Part shown: positions 52,863 to 62,332 of the stretch, one piece after another | Numbering within the stretch: position 1 is the stretch's first letter | Layout of the letters: every line of letters begins with the position of its first letter | Source: an uncultured Bacilli bacterium | Lineage (GTDB): Bacteria > Bacillota_I > Bacilli_A > RF39 > UBA660 | DNA length: 64,000 nucleotides | Direction: 5' to 3' | Assembly: GCA_944372195.1 (NCBI GenBank) | Contig: CALVYK010000004.1 | Coordinates: 19,628-83,627, forward strand | Notes under the pieces: generated by a model | The model's database searches: none | Told to the model about the DNA's origin: nothing | What the model saw: only the letters and a program-made list of their open reading frames with translations | Translations under genes and position numbers: made by a program

Positions 52863-54986
52863 CTATTTTAAAGCTTCCTTACGAGATAAATTAAGTCTAC
52901 CTTTTTTGTCATATCCTAATGATTTAACAATTATTTCGTCTCCTACTTTGACTACATCGCTAGGTTTTTCAACTCTTTCTTTAGCTAAATGAGAAACGTG
53001 AACTAAACCTTCAACTCCAGGCCATAATTCAACAAAACATCCAAAATCTTCAACTTTTACAACTTTACCAGTATAAATTTTACCTGTTTCAACTTCTCTA
53101 ACAACATCTTTTATCATATTAGCTGTTTTTTCAATTATATCTTTATCAGTATGATAAATTATTACTCTTCCATCATCTTCTAAATCAACTTTAACAGCAT
53201 TGATATCAGTTACTGCATTTACGTTACTAGCTTCTAAAATGATTTTAGTAATCATTTCGCCACCTTTACCAATAACATCTTTAATTTTGTTTGGATCAAT
53301 TGTAAATGTCATCATTTTAGGTGCGTATTTACTTACTTCTTTACGAGGCTCTTTAATTTGTTTAGTAATTACTTTTAATATTTCTAATCTTGCTTTATGA
53401 GCTTGGTCTAAAGCTTCTTTTAATATTTGTTTAGTTATACCTTTAATTTTAATATCCATCTGTAATGCACAAATACCATTTTTAGTACCAGCCACTTTAA
53501 AATCCATATCGCCTAAATGATCTTCTAATCCTTGAATATCAGTTAAAATAGTATAATCATCACCACTAGTAATTAATCCCATGGCAATACCAGCTACAGG
53601 AGCTTTAATGGGAACACCAGCCGCCATTAAACTCATACAACCCGCACAAATACTTGCTTGACTGCTACTACCGTTAGATTCCAATATTTCAGATACAACT
53701 CTTATTGTATAAGGGAATTCTTCTTCAGAAGGTATTACTTGTAGTAAGGCTCTTTCACCTAATGCACCATGACCAATTTCTCTTCTACCAGGGGCACCAT
53801 ATCTACCTGTTTCTCCTACTGAAAATTGAGGGAAATTGTAATGTAATATAAATCTTTTAGAATCTTCGATTCCTAATCCATCTAATATTTGATGTTCACC
53901 TAAGGCACCTAATGTAGTTACAGATAAACTTTGTGTTTCGCCTCTTGTAAATAAAGCAGAACCATGAGTTCTAGGTAACAAATCAATAGCCGTTGATAAA
54001 GGTCTTATTTCAGTCATCTTTCTACCATCAGCTCTTATTTTTTCTTTAACTACTATGTTTCTAAAAACTTCATATTTAACGTTTTCAAATATATTAGCTA
54101 CCTTAGTTAATAATTCTTTTAATTCATCTTCTTTTAATGATTCATCAGTATATTTTTCTAACAAATTTTCTTTAATTTCATCTAATTTAGCGTATTTTTC
54201 TTGTTTTTCTTTAATTCTTAAAGCTGCATCAATATCATCTTTGATCAAATTAGTTACTTCGTCAGTTAATTCTTCTGATATTTCTAATTTAGGATAATCA
54301 TATTTTTCTACACCAATTTCTGCAATTATTTTTTCTTGAAATTCAATTAATTCTTTTATTGCTTCATGTCCAAACATTAAAGCTTCTAGCATATCTTCTT
54401 CACTAACTTCTTTAGCGCCTGCTTCAACCATATTGATAGCTTCTTTAGTACCAGATACAGTTAAATCAATATCTGATTTTTCTGATTCTTCGACTGTTGG
54501 ATTAATAATAAATTTACCATCAACTCTTCCTACTTTAACGCCTGCTACTGGGCCATTAAAAGGTACTTGACTTATACAAGTAGCTAAAGATGATCCAAAT
54601 AAAGCAGTTATTTCTGGACTATTATCTTGATCAACTGATAAAACAGTATTTACTATTTGAACTTCATTTTTAAAATCTTCTGGGAATAATGGTCGCATTG
54701 GTCTATCGATCATACGAGCTGCTAAAGTAGCATTTTCCGTAGGCCTTCCTTCCCTTTTAATAAATCCGCCAGGTATTTTACCTACTGAATATAATTTTTC
54801 ATTATATAAAACTGTTAATGGAAAAAAATCAGCCAATAAATTAACATTTTTAGACATAACAACAGTTGATAAAATAACCGTATCACCATATCTTACTAAT
54901 ACAGAACCATGGGCTTGTTTAGCTAGTTCTCCATTTTCAACTATAATTTTTCTTCCTCTAAAATCTAATTCAAATGTTTTTTTCAT
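52863..54986 (-). CDS. pnp: Polyribonucleotide nucleotidyltransferase
   Basis: 707 residues, standard length. Two RNase PH cores (first: [21 protein letters not shown]; second: [37 protein letters not shown]), the active-site [19 protein letters not shown], then KH ([16 protein letters not shown]) and S1 ([29 protein letters not shown]) domains. It degrades RNA 3' to 5' using phosphate. It lies behind rpsO with an attenuating terminator between, the usual order. Confidence 0.97.
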   Translation of the reverse strand: MKKTFELDFRGRKIIVENGELAKQAHGSVLVRYGDTVILSTVVMSKNVNLLADFFPLTVLYNEKLYSVGKIPGGFIKREGRPTENATLAARMIDRPMRPLFPEDFKNEVQIVNTVLSVDQDNSPEITALFGSSLATCISQVPFNGPVAGVKVGRVDGKFIINPTVEESEKSDIDLTVSGTKEAINMVEAGAKEVSEEDMLEALMFGHEAIKELIEFQEKIIAEIGVEKYDYPKLEISEELTDEVTNLIKDDIDAALRIKEKQEKYAKLDEIKENLLEKYTDESLKEDELKELLTKVANIFENVKYEVFRNIVVKEKIRADGRKMTEIRPLSTAIDLLPRTHGSALFTRGETQSLSVTTLGALGEHQILDGLGIEDSKRFILHYNFPQFSVGETGRYGAPGRREIGHGALGERALLQVIPSEEEFPYTIRVVSEILESNGSSSQASICAGCMSLMAAGVPIKAPVAGIAMGLITSGDDYTILTDIQGLEDHLGDMDFKVAGTKNGICALQMDIKIKGITKQILKEALDQAHKARLEILKVITKQIKEPRKEVSKYAPKMMTFTIDPNKIKDVIGKGGEMITKIILEASNVNAVTDINAVKVDLEDDGRVIIYHTDKDIIEKTANMIKDVVREVETGKIYTGKVVKVEDFGCFVELWPGVEGLVHVSHLAKERVEKPSDVVKVGDEIIVKSLGYDKKGRLNLSRKEALK

Positions 54987-55000
54987 AATTCCTCCCTAAT

Positions 55001-55027
55001 AAAAAAAGGCACCTAAAAAGAGTGCCT
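55001..55027 (-). terminator. Terminator between rpsO and pnp
   Basis: GGCAC and GTGCC pair around a T/A loop, followed by seven T on the - strand. pnp must be read through it or from its own promoter. Confidence 0.8.
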
Positions 55028-55292
55028 ACTTTCTTAAATTTAATTCTTTAATTACTTTTCTATATCTTGTTACATCATGTTTTAATAAGTAATTTAATAA
55101 ACTTCTTCTTTGACCTACTTTTTTAAGTAACCCACGTCTTGAATGGAAATCATGAGTGTGTTCTTTTAAATGTTCAGTTAAAGTGTTTATTTCATCAGTT
55201 AAGATAGCGATTTGAACTTCAATACTACCAGTATCTTGTTCGTTTTTACCAAATTTCTTAACTAATTCTGCTTTTCTTTCTTTAGTTAAAGC
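55026..55292 (-). CDS. rpsO: 30S ribosomal protein S15
   Basis: 88 residues from ATG 55292 (SD AAAGGAG 8 nt upstream). S15 signature throughout: [46 protein letters not shown]. It binds 16S rRNA in early 30S assembly. The ~90-nt leader upstream could hold an autoregulatory structure, but I cannot define one. Confidence 0.97.
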   Translation of the reverse strand, partial: ALTKERKAELVKKFGKNEQDTGSIEVQIAILTDEINTLTEHLKEHTHDFHSRRGLLKKVGQRRSLLNYLLKHDVTRYRKVIKELNLRK

Positions 55293-55412
55293 CATTTTAT
55301 AAATCTCCTTTCTTATATATTTGCTCAAATCCAAGAAATAAACCGGAGAAGATTTAATTCCTAGAAATAAGTACTACTTAATAATACACTATATTTTATA
55401 AAAAGTAAAGAG

Positions 55413-56273
55413 TTAAATAAACATTTTATAAGGTTTTAGTCTATTTTCTTCCCTTTTATATAGTCCAATTACATCATCATCAATAAATAACACATAATCT
55501 TGATTATAAATATTATCTAATATTTGACCATTCATAACTTTAAATTTTAATTTATCATCAACTTTAACCGTAAAATAATCTTTTAAAGCTTCTTTAATTG
55601 ATATTATTTTATAATTATTATTTTTAATATCTTCTAAAGTATAAGATTCATTAATATTAAAATTACCTTGTTCAATTCTTTTTAAATTTTTCATTGTGCC
55701 AATAGTATTTAATTTAGAAGCTATATCATTAATTAAACTTCTAATATAAGTACCCTTACTTACTTTACAAGTAAATTTAAATACTGTTTTGTTATCAATA
55801 TAATTTAATTCATCTAACTTAATTTTTTTAATAGTTACCATTCTTTTAGGTAAAGTAACTTCTTCATTATTTCTAGCATATTCATATAATTTTTTACCAT
55901 TTATTTTAACAGCTGAATAAATAGGAACTTCTTGATTATATGTTCCTATAAAAGAATCTAATACATTAATAATATCTTCTTTTTTATAATATGTATCTCG
56001 TTCTTCTAAAATATTTCCAGTTATATCCAAAGTATCAGTTCTTATGCCCAAGATAACTTCTGCTTGATAAACTTTTTCTTCACTAGTTATGATTTCACTT
56101 AATTTAGTTGCTTTATTAATAGTTAAAACTAAAACCCCAGTAGCAATAGGATCTAATGTTCCAGTGTGACCTATTTTTTTAGTTTTAAATATTTTTGATA
56201 CTTCATTAACTACATCTCTACTTGTTACATCCTTTGGCTTATTAACAACCAATAATCCACTAGTCTCGATCAT
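55413..56273 (-). CDS. truB: tRNA pseudouridine(55) synthase TruB
   Basis: 286 residues. GLLVVNKPKDVTSRDVV, catalytic Asp41 in GHTGTLDPIATGVL, the RTDTLDITG and PIYSAVKINGKKLYEYAR motifs, and FTCKVSKGTYIRSLINDIA. Makes psi55 in tRNA T-loops. Its ATG lies 14 bases inside the preceding gene. Confidence 0.95.
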   Translation of the reverse strand: MIETSGLLVVNKPKDVTSRDVVNEVSKIFKTKKIGHTGTLDPIATGVLVLTINKATKLSEIITSEEKVYQAEVILGIRTDTLDITGNILEERDTYYKKEDIINVLDSFIGTYNQEVPIYSAVKINGKKLYEYARNNEEVTLPKRMVTIKKIKLDELNYIDNKTVFKFTCKVSKGTYIRSLINDIASKLNTIGTMKNLKRIEQGNFNINESYTLEDIKNNNYKIISIKEALKDYFTVKVDDKLKFKVMNGQILDNIYNQDYVLFIDDDVIGLYKREENRLKPYKMFI

Positions 56274-56937
56274 TTAATATTAAAACTAATCTTAATAATT
56301 GTAATAAGTTAGAAATTAATCCTGCCACATATGTCATAGCAGCAGCAAATAAGACTTTGCTTACTTGTTCATGTTCATTGTTATCAATTAAACCTAAAGA
56401 AATTAACTGTTCTTTTGCGCGTTTTGAAGCATCAAATTCAACTGGTAATGTAACTAATTGGAATAAAATAGTAACACCTAGAATTAAAATACTTATTTTT
56501 AAATAACCAGTTATTCCACCTAATAAAGATATAATTAAACCAAAATAACCTAGATATGAAACTAAATTAACAAAAGGAACTAAAGCCGATCTAATTCTCA
56601 TAAAAGTATATCCTTCTTTATCTTGAATAGCATGACCACATTCATGAGCAGCAACACCTACTGAAGAAATAGACTCTTCATGAAAAATAGCACTAGATAG
56701 TCTAATAACTTTTCTTGTCGGATCATAATGATCTGTTAATTCTCCTTTTGTTTCAACTATATGTATATCTTTTAATCCGTTAGCATCTAATATTTTTCTA
56801 GCCACTTCTTGACCAGATAAATTAGATTTTACTTTATATTCTCTATACTTTTTATAATTGCCAGTTACATTAAATTGGGCCCATAAAACAATTATTAATC
56901 CTAATAAACCTAAACCATAATATATAAATATATCCAT
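56260..56937 (-). CDS. YugP-type zinc metallopeptidase (membrane)
   Basis: 225 residues, N-terminal membrane helix, cytosolic or lumenal loop with LSGQEVARKILDANGL, then the zinc motif AAHECGHAIQDKEGY (~96-110), two or three further helices and LPVEFDASKRAKEQL. PF04298-type family, function poorly known. Overlaps cysS by 1 nt. Confidence 0.9.
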   Translation of the reverse strand: MDIFIYYGLGLLGLIIVLWAQFNVTGNYKKYREYKVKSNLSGQEVARKILDANGLKDIHIVETKGELTDHYDPTRKVIRLSSAIFHEESISSVGVAAHECGHAIQDKEGYTFMRIRSALVPFVNLVSYLGYFGLIISLLGGITGYLKISILILGVTILFQLVTLPVEFDASKRAKEQLISLGLIDNNEHEQVSKVLFAAAMTYVAGLISNLLQLLRLVLILNDRD

Positions 56938-58328
56938 TAAATCACCTCGTATATTGTACCTTCCCTGGTATCTTTTATTTTAATATTTTTACTTTCTAAT
57001 TCCTTTCTTATATTATCAGCTTTTTCATAATCTTTATTCTGTTTAGCTAACTTTCTTTCTTCTATTTTTTCATTAATGTATTTTATTAATTCTTCATCTA
57101 ATTTCTTTTCATTATTTAATAGATTTAATGATAATAATTTATCATAATCTTTAATAACTTCTAATTTAGTATTATTACTTGTATTCTCTTTTAATATATC
57201 ATATAAACAAGTTAACATTAAAGATGTATTTAAATCATTACTTATTGCATCTTTAAATTTATCTTGATATTTTTTTATAATTTCATTATCAATATTTCCA
57301 TCATCTTTAATGTTCTTTATCTTATTTAATAATTTGTTATAAGTATTTTGTGCTTTATCCAAAGCTTCATAACTAAATAATAGTTGATTACGATAATGTG
57401 ATTGTAAGCAAAAAAATCTGTAAGCCAAAGGATTATAACCTTTATTTTCTAATAATGAAACCGTTAAAAATTCTCCTTTACTTTTACTCATCTTACCAGT
57501 TGAATCATTTAAATGTTCACCATGTAACCAATAATTACACCATTTGTGACCTAAATAAGCTTCTGATTGGGCTATTTCGTTAGTATGATGCGGAAATATA
57601 TTATCTACACCCCCACAATGAATATCTAAATATTCTCCTAAATAATTGATTGATAATCCCGAACATTCAATATGCCATCCCGGATATCCTACACCCCAAG
57701 GACTATCCCATTTCATTGCTTGATTTTCAAACTTACTAATTGTAAACCATAATCCAAAATCGTAAGGATTTTTTTTATGAATGTCTTCGTTAACATCTTC
57801 TCTTGCTCCAATTATTAATTCGTCTGGATTTTTACCTGATAATTTGTAATAATCCTTAGCTTTTGAAATATCAAAATAAACATTTCCATTTGATATATAG
57901 GCATATCCATCATCCAATAATTTTTTAACCATTTTTATGTAAACATCAATATGATCTGAGGCTTTTTCAACTATTTTAGGTTTTCTAATATTTAATTTAT
58001 TGCAATCTTCAAAAAATGCTTTAGTGTAAAAATCAGCTATTTCATAAACTGTTTTATGTTCTCTAATAGCCCCTTTAATCATTTTATCTTCACCAGTATC
58101 AGCATCACTAGACATATGACCTACATCAGTTATATTCATACATCTTTTTACATTATAACCTAAATATTCTAATCCTTTTTCTAATATATCTTCAAATATA
58201 TAAGTTCTTAAATTTCCTATATGGGCATAATGGTAAACTGTAGGCCCACAAGTATACAAAGTAACTAAATCTTTATTATTAGGGATAAATTCTTCTATTT
58301 TTTTATTTAATGTATTATATAATTTCAT
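56937..58328 (-). CDS. cysS: Cysteinyl-tRNA synthetase
   Basis: 463 residues, class I. TLYTCGPTVYHYAHIGNLRTY (zinc Cys and HIGN), GWHIECSGLSINYLG and GGVDNIFPHHTNEIAQSEA (zinc site), KMSKSKG loop, and the C-terminal helical domain. Charges tRNA-Cys. No T-box leader is seen in the short upstream region. Confidence 0.97.
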   Translation of the reverse strand: MKLYNTLNKKIEEFIPNNKDLVTLYTCGPTVYHYAHIGNLRTYIFEDILEKGLEYLGYNVKRCMNITDVGHMSSDADTGEDKMIKGAIREHKTVYEIADFYTKAFFEDCNKLNIRKPKIVEKASDHIDVYIKMVKKLLDDGYAYISNGNVYFDISKAKDYYKLSGKNPDELIIGAREDVNEDIHKKNPYDFGLWFTISKFENQAMKWDSPWGVGYPGWHIECSGLSINYLGEYLDIHCGGVDNIFPHHTNEIAQSEAYLGHKWCNYWLHGEHLNDSTGKMSKSKGEFLTVSLLENKGYNPLAYRFFCLQSHYRNQLLFSYEALDKAQNTYNKLLNKIKNIKDDGNIDNEIIKKYQDKFKDAISNDLNTSLMLTCLYDILKENTSNNTKLEVIKDYDKLLSLNLLNNEKKLDEELIKYINEKIEERKLAKQNKDYEKADNIRKELESKNIKIKDTREGTIYEVI

Positions 58329-58375
58329 GTTTAATCACCTTCTACATTATTATATCATATTGAATTATAAAATAA

Positions 58376-58402
58376 AACAAAAAACGCATTATTGCGTTTT
58401 CT
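58376..58402 (-). terminator. Terminator of the J-domain-like gene
   Basis: AAAACGCA and TGCGTTTT pair over ATAA, followed by T-rich sequence on the - strand. Confidence 0.75.
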
Positions 58403-59543
58403 CTAAAGTTTTTTCTGGAGTTGGAGTAGCTGTTTCTTCCAAACATGCTAATGACTCATGATTTATGATAGATCCTAAATATTTAGATCCATTAATAACT
58501 GCAGGTTGTTCATCTGTTCCTTCAGATAAAGTTCTTATGTCAATCATATTTTCTTTAGTAATAAATTCACTACTTGCATAATTTACAGAAAACATTGGCC
58601 AATATTGTTCAGATAATAGACCAGCACCAGAAGTTAAAGAATAGTTATCATATTCTCCGATATCAGTAACTAATGGACTTTTGCCAGTATAAAATTCGGT
58701 AACATATTTAAATGAGGCTTGGAATTGTTCATCAGTCATATTTTGATTTTTTAAATCGTTAACTAGACTAACAAATTCTGCGTCTAATTCTTTTAATATA
58801 GCTTTATCTTGTTCATCAAATGCTAAATCTGATAAAGCAATGTATCGACCTTGTTCTTGACCTAATGCAACATTATTGTTATGAGTTCCTACTGCAGAAG
58901 TATAATTATACATGTTTTGAATTTCTTCAATCATATTTAAATCAGTATTACCATATAGTTTTTTTATGTCTTCTTGATCTAGATAATCTATGTTGGTAAT
59001 AAATAAAGCAGAACGAATAAATGTTGGATCAATGTTTAATCCTTTTGACTGATTATCAGCTAAAATTTCTTGAGTTTTTTCTTCAAAATTTTCAGCAGTC
59101 AATAATTTTTCCTCTACAGTATCACTATTATCCATCATGTTTGTAACAGAAGTACTATTGTTAACGTCAGTATTAGTTGAATCCTTATGTGTAAGCCAAT
59201 AAAATATACAATTTCCTAATATAGTACCAGCTAATGCACCTACAACCACCCATGCAACAATTTTACCATTTTCACTTTTTAATTTATTTTTAATATTTTC
59301 ATTAATTTTTAAATTTTTAATACTGCTTTTTCTTAATGTTTCATCATATGCGAATCTTTTTTCATAATCAGTTAACGTTTTATAAGCTTCATATAATTTA
59401 GAAAATTCAGCTTTTTTTGTTTCGTCGTCAGTACCAAACCCATCAGGATATTTTTCTTCTCTAATTTTTTGAAATGCTTCATCAATTTCTTTAGATTCTG
59501 CATCTGGTGTCACACCTAACAATTCATAATAATTTTTTTTCAT
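58389..59543 (-). CDS. J-domain-like membrane protein lacking the HPD motif
   Basis: 384 residues. The N-terminus (~3-70) is a J domain: YYELLGVTPDAESKEIDEAFQKIREEKYPD, then AEFSKLYEAYKTLTDYEKRFAYDE. The HPD tripeptide that activates DnaK is YPD here, so classic co-chaperone action is doubtful. One membrane helix (~95-115) is followed by a large extracytoplasmic domain of unknown type, ending Thr/Pro-rich. It shares a ~125-bp upstream region with the surface protein gene at 60494. Confidence 0.8.
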   Translation of the reverse strand: MKKNYYELLGVTPDAESKEIDEAFQKIREEKYPDGFGTDDETKKAEFSKLYEAYKTLTDYEKRFAYDETLRKSSIKNLKINENIKNKLKSENGKIVAWVVVGALAGTILGNCIFYWLTHKDSTNTDVNNSTSVTNMMDNSDTVEEKLLTAENFEEKTQEILADNQSKGLNIDPTFIRSALFITNIDYLDQEDIKKLYGNTDLNMIEEIQNMYNYTSAVGTHNNNVALGQEQGRYIALSDLAFDEQDKAILKELDAEFVSLVNDLKNQNMTDEQFQASFKYVTEFYTGKSPLVTDIGEYDNYSLTSGAGLLSEQYWPMFSVNYASSEFITKENMIDIRTLSEGTDEQPAVINGSKYLGSIINHESLACLEETATPTPEKTLEKTQ

Positions 59544-59573
59544 ATAAATTCCCCCTCTTTTTTTACGGCATAT

Positions 59574-59669
59574 ATACTACCATAAAAGTTTATATTTGTC
59601 AAATTGTAAAAATATCTTATATTTCTCAGTTGTTGACGTATATTATAACATAATTTAATATTTTGTCAA
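59574..59669 (-). promoter_or_regulatory. Tandem promoters of the J-domain-like gene (copy of 61977-62071)
   Basis: P1: TTGACA (59669-59664), 16 bases, TATAAT (59647-59642). P2: TTGACA (59602-59597), 17 bases, TAGTAT (59579-59574). Between them lies CAACTGAGAAATAT, and after P2 TATGCCGTAAAAA and a GAGGGGGA SD region. All of this recurs before the gene at 60494. Confidence 0.75.
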
Positions 59670-59703
59670 ATTTCAAAAAAATTTAAAATTTTTCAAAAAA
59701 TTA

Positions 59704-59732
59704 TTGCATAATATATACAAATATGATATTAT
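59704..59732 (+). promoter_or_regulatory. Promoter of the tRNA pair
   Basis: TTGCAT, 17 bases, TATTAT with an extended TG; 23 bases before the first tRNA. Confidence 0.65.
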
Positions 59733-59754
59733 ATTGGAGTATCAGTTGATACAT

Positions 59755-59831
59755 GGACCCTTAGCTCAGTTGGTTAGAGCATCCGGCTCATAACCGGGCG
59801 GTCGTAGGTTCGAGTCCTACAGGGTCCACCA
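59755..59831 (+). tRNA. tRNA with CAT anticodon, probably tRNA-Ile2 (or tRNA-Met)
   Basis: A complete cloverleaf with encoded CCA. Acceptor GGACCCT/AGGGTCC, D stem GCTC/GAGC, anticodon stem TCCGG/CCGGG with loop CTCATAA, T stem GTAGG/CCTAC. The acceptor resembles E. coli ileX (C4-G69 and C5-G68 pairs, recognised by TilS), so C34 may become lysidine to read AUA. Elongator Met is the alternative. Confidence 0.95.
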
Positions 59832-59837
59832 CTTTAT

Positions 59838-59922
59838 GCGGATGTGGCGAAATTGGCAGACGCACTAGACTTAGGATCTAGCGCCTTATGGCATGGGGGT
59901 TCAAGTCCCTTCATCCGCACCA
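59838..59922 (+). tRNA. tRNA-Leu (anticodon TAG)
   Basis: 85 nt including CCA. Acceptor GCGGATG/CATCCGC, anticodon stem CTAGA/TCTAG with loop CTTAGGA, a long variable arm (GCCTTATGGC) as in class II tRNAs, T arm with TTCAAGT. It reads CUN codons. Six bases separate it from the previous tRNA. Confidence 0.97.
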
Positions 59923-59936
59923 GTAAGCATAAATAT

Positions 59937-59959
59937 CAGTCAATGTTGACTGTTTTTTT
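59937..59959 (+). terminator. Terminator of the tRNA pair
   Basis: CAGTCA and TGACTG pair over ATGT; seven T follow. Confidence 0.8.
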
Positions 59960-59966
59960 ATAAAAA

Positions 59967-59998
59967 ATACTAGATGAAATTTATCATCTAGTATTTAT
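59967..59998 (-). terminator. Terminator of the gene at 59995
   Basis: AATACTAGATGA and CATCTAGTATT pair around TAAATT on the - strand, with a T tract. Confidence 0.75.
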
Positions 59999-60423
59999 TT
60001 TTGTAACATATTTAGCAAATTTATTTTAAACATATCTTTTTCTTGATTTTCTTTAGATACCATAACTCCCTTATAAGTAGTTAATTCTGATTGATGTCCC
60101 TCGCCTAAAATGCCTTCTGGTGATATTTTGTCCAACATTACTATTTTTTCATTAAAATAAACCGTATAATGTAATTTTATGTCACCATGCACTTTTGAAA
60201 ACATAATATCTGTTGGTAACTTCAATTCATAATTTTTAGAATTATTTTGTTCATTAACTGAAACTATTTCTCCTAAAAATTTTCCTTCTTTAAATGATGG
60301 ATAATAAGAAAAATATAATTTTTTATATGCTAACATATTATACTTTTTTAATGATCTTTCATATTTTCTAAATTCGTTTTCATTAATATATTCAAATAAA
60401 TAATTATCCTTCACTTTATCCAC
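59995..60423 (-). CDS. Hypothetical protein
   Basis: 142 residues, no signal or membrane helix. It starts with a charged helix (YINENEFRKYERSLKKYN) and continues beta-rich (GKFLGEIVSVNEQ, IKLHYTVYFNEKIVMLDKI), ending EGHQSELTTYKGVMV and a helix. Not recognised. SD GGAGAG and GAGGTGG lie before ATG 60423. Confidence 0.6.
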   Translation of the reverse strand: MDKVKDNYLFEYINENEFRKYERSLKKYNMLAYKKLYFSYYPSFKEGKFLGEIVSVNEQNNSKNYELKLPTDIMFSKVHGDIKLHYTVYFNEKIVMLDKISPEGILGEGHQSELTTYKGVMVSKENQEKDMFKINLLNMLQK

Positions 60424-60478
60424 CTCGACTCTCCTCTATTCTTCTTAATTTTAGCATAAACATTATTAAATGTCAAAC

Positions 60479-60503
60479 AAAAAAGAAGTAAGTTTACACT
60501 TCT
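60479..60503 (-). terminator. Terminator of the surface protein gene
   Basis: AGAAGTGTA and TTACTTCTTTTTT pair on the - strand, overlapping the stop. Confidence 0.7.
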
Positions 60504-61948
60504 CTTTTGTTTCCCGTTAAATAGTAACCTTGACTTAATAATGTTTGATCGTTTTTATTTGTACTCCATTTATAATAAGTGCCAGCAATAGTTAACTGCT
60601 TACGAGTTCTATATCTATAATATTTAACATTTTCCTTAATTGGAACTTGTTTAGTTTTTTCTACTGCTTTTGTAACTTCTACCGGAACAGTAGTAGTAAC
60701 ATTTTCATAAACAGGTTCATAAGTATATTTTGTTTCTCTTTTTACACAATTTGTTCCTTCTAATGAATATCCAGATGGACAACTATATCCAGTACTTGTT
60801 GTTACATATTTATAACATCTTGTTCCTGATCCTGAACCTTCTTGATTAGGATAATCTGCAGGACATGAATAAGTTGTCGTGCCGGCCGTATATGACCTAG
60901 TATATTTTTTATATGTATATGTTGTAACATTTTGACAAACATTTGAACAATCAACAGTTGTCTTATGACTAACATATTCATATTTTGTAGTATCAGTATT
61001 TGATGGTGAATATTTGAATGTCACATATCCTTGATATACCCAGCTTCCATATCCACCTGCAGTTGTTGAAGTAACAACATTACCATAAACTTTTTGAGTT
61101 GAACTTCCACCAGATGCTGGTTGTGTATCAACTATGTAAGTACCATTTGCTACTGGTCTAGTACCAGTTTGTACTTGTGTTGTTTGAGTCTTATATTCGA
61201 TTACAGTTTCATAATCTATATAAGTTTCAGTTCTATAACCAGTTGTTTCTTTTTCTGTTTTAATTTCAACTTGTCTTAAATTATTCGGAGATATCAAAGT
61301 TTTAGACCAACTTGACCAAGGTCCCCATGAAGAATAAGTATTTTGAGTATCTAAACGATATTCATATTCGTATTTTTTATTTACAACAGGTGTTTCAGGA
61401 TTCTTATCATCATTTGAAGTAGTAGGTGTTGAAGGCTTACTAGTTGTTGTTTCATCTTTAATACATATGTTAGAGTCACAATAAGAATAGCATCCCATAT
61501 AAACTATAATATAATCTTCATAATCAGAACAAGATAATTGAACCTTCATTTGATATTCATCATTCATTTTAGTAATTTTAACATATGATTTATTTACATC
61601 ACATGTTTGATTATTACTATCTTTAAATGATAAAACTAATTTCTTATCGATCATTTCGCCCAAAGTTAAAGTAACAGAATCACCAATTTTTTGTGGTAAT
61701 CTAGGATTTGTAAAATATCCCTTTGCAGCATCTCGCATACTTTCAATATTATCGGCAAATAGTCTACCATAAATTGATTGTAACTGTTGACTTATTTCGC
61801 TTTGCAATTCGTCTTTACCCACAAAATTATCTTTTAAGTAACTTTTCGTTGGAAATAACCAAATCATGATTAAAGTAAATAATACAACCATTAATAATTG
61901 TAAAATAATGTCTCTAATGCTAAACGTGTTTCTTCTTTCTTCGTACAT
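60494..61948 (-). CDS. Membrane-anchored Thr/Tyr/Ser-rich surface protein
   Basis: 484 residues from ATG 61948 (SD GAGGGGGAG; the further-upstream ATG precedes the promoter elements). One N-terminal membrane helix (~14-34), then ~90 residues of helical/beta sequence, a Thr/Pro/Ser linker and a long Tyr/Thr-rich region: repeated YE/TY/KT motifs such as YRTETYIDYETVIEYKTQT around ~240, and Cys pairs in YSCPADYPN and YSCPSGYSLEGTNC. It looks like a wall- or membrane-attached extracellular protein; no known family. It shares its promoter region with the J-domain-like gene. Confidence 0.65.
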   Translation of the reverse strand: MYEERRNTFSIRDIILQLLMVVLFTLIMIWLFPTKSYLKDNFVGKDELQSEISQQLQSIYGRLFADNIESMRDAAKGYFTNPRLPQKIGDSVTLTLGEMIDKKLVLSFKDSNNQTCDVNKSYVKITKMNDEYQMKVQLSCSDYEDYIIVYMGCYSYCDSNICIKDETTTSKPSTPTTSNDDKNPETPVVNKKYEYEYRLDTQNTYSSWGPWSSWSKTLISPNNLRQVEIKTEKETTGYRTETYIDYETVIEYKTQTTQVQTGTRPVANGTYIVDTQPASGGSSTQKVYGNVVTSTTAGGYGSWVYQGYVTFKYSPSNTDTTKYEYVSHKTTVDCSNVCQNVTTYTYKKYTRSYTAGTTTYSCPADYPNQEGSGSGTRCYKYVTTSTGYSCPSGYSLEGTNCVKRETKYTYEPVYENVTTTVPVEVTKAVEKTKQVPIKENVKYYRYRTRKQLTIAGTYYKWSTNKNDQTLLSQGYYLTGNKREV

Positions 61949-61976
61949 ATAAACTCCCCCTCTTTTTACGGCATAT

Positions 61977-62071
61977 ATACTACCATAATTTATTTTATTT
62001 GTCAAATTGAAAAAAAGCCAATATTTCTCAGTTGCTGTGTTATATTATAACATGTTTTTTTATTTTGTCAA
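61977..62071 (-). promoter_or_regulatory. Tandem promoters of the surface protein gene (copy of 59574-59669)
   Basis: P1: TTGACA (62071-62066), 16 bases, TATAAT (62049-62044). P2: TTGACA (62005-62000), 17 bases, TAGTAT (61982-61977). The spacing and the intervening AACTGAGAAATAT equal the copy upstream of the J-domain-like gene. P1 overlaps the end of the Smr-domain gene. Confidence 0.75.
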
Positions 62072-62332
62072 ATTAATATTAACAAGAGTACAACCAACAT
62101 TAAAAGGATGGATTTTAAACTCTATTACAAATTTATTATGTAATAATACTTTTTGAGTGGTATTTTTTAATATACCATTACCTATCCCATGAATTATAAC
62201 AATAAATTTATTTTTCATCTTAATATTGTCATTAATAAAATCATTAATTGCCACTCTGGCAGTTTCGCGATCAAATCCATGTAAATCTAAAGATGGCAAA
62301 TTATCGATAAAAATCAAATCATTTAAATTCAT
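62060..62332 (-). CDS. Smr domain protein
   Basis: 90 residues forming a single Smr domain: SLDLHGFDRETARVAINDFI with the LDLHG motif, IIHGIGNGILKNTTQKVL with the HGxGxG motif, and a C-terminal strand. Smr domains nick DNA or RNA; stand-alone forms are common in Bacillota. Overlaps the kinase gene by 14 nt. Confidence 0.88.
   Translation of the reverse strand: MNLNDLIFIDNLPSLDLHGFDRETARVAINDFINDNIKMKNKFIVIIHGIGNGILKNTTQKVLLHNKFVIEFKIHPFNVGCTLVNINLTK

Noticed and set aside
53200..54297. + strand ORFs inside pnp
   Set aside because: They are antisense shadows of a conserved housekeeping gene.
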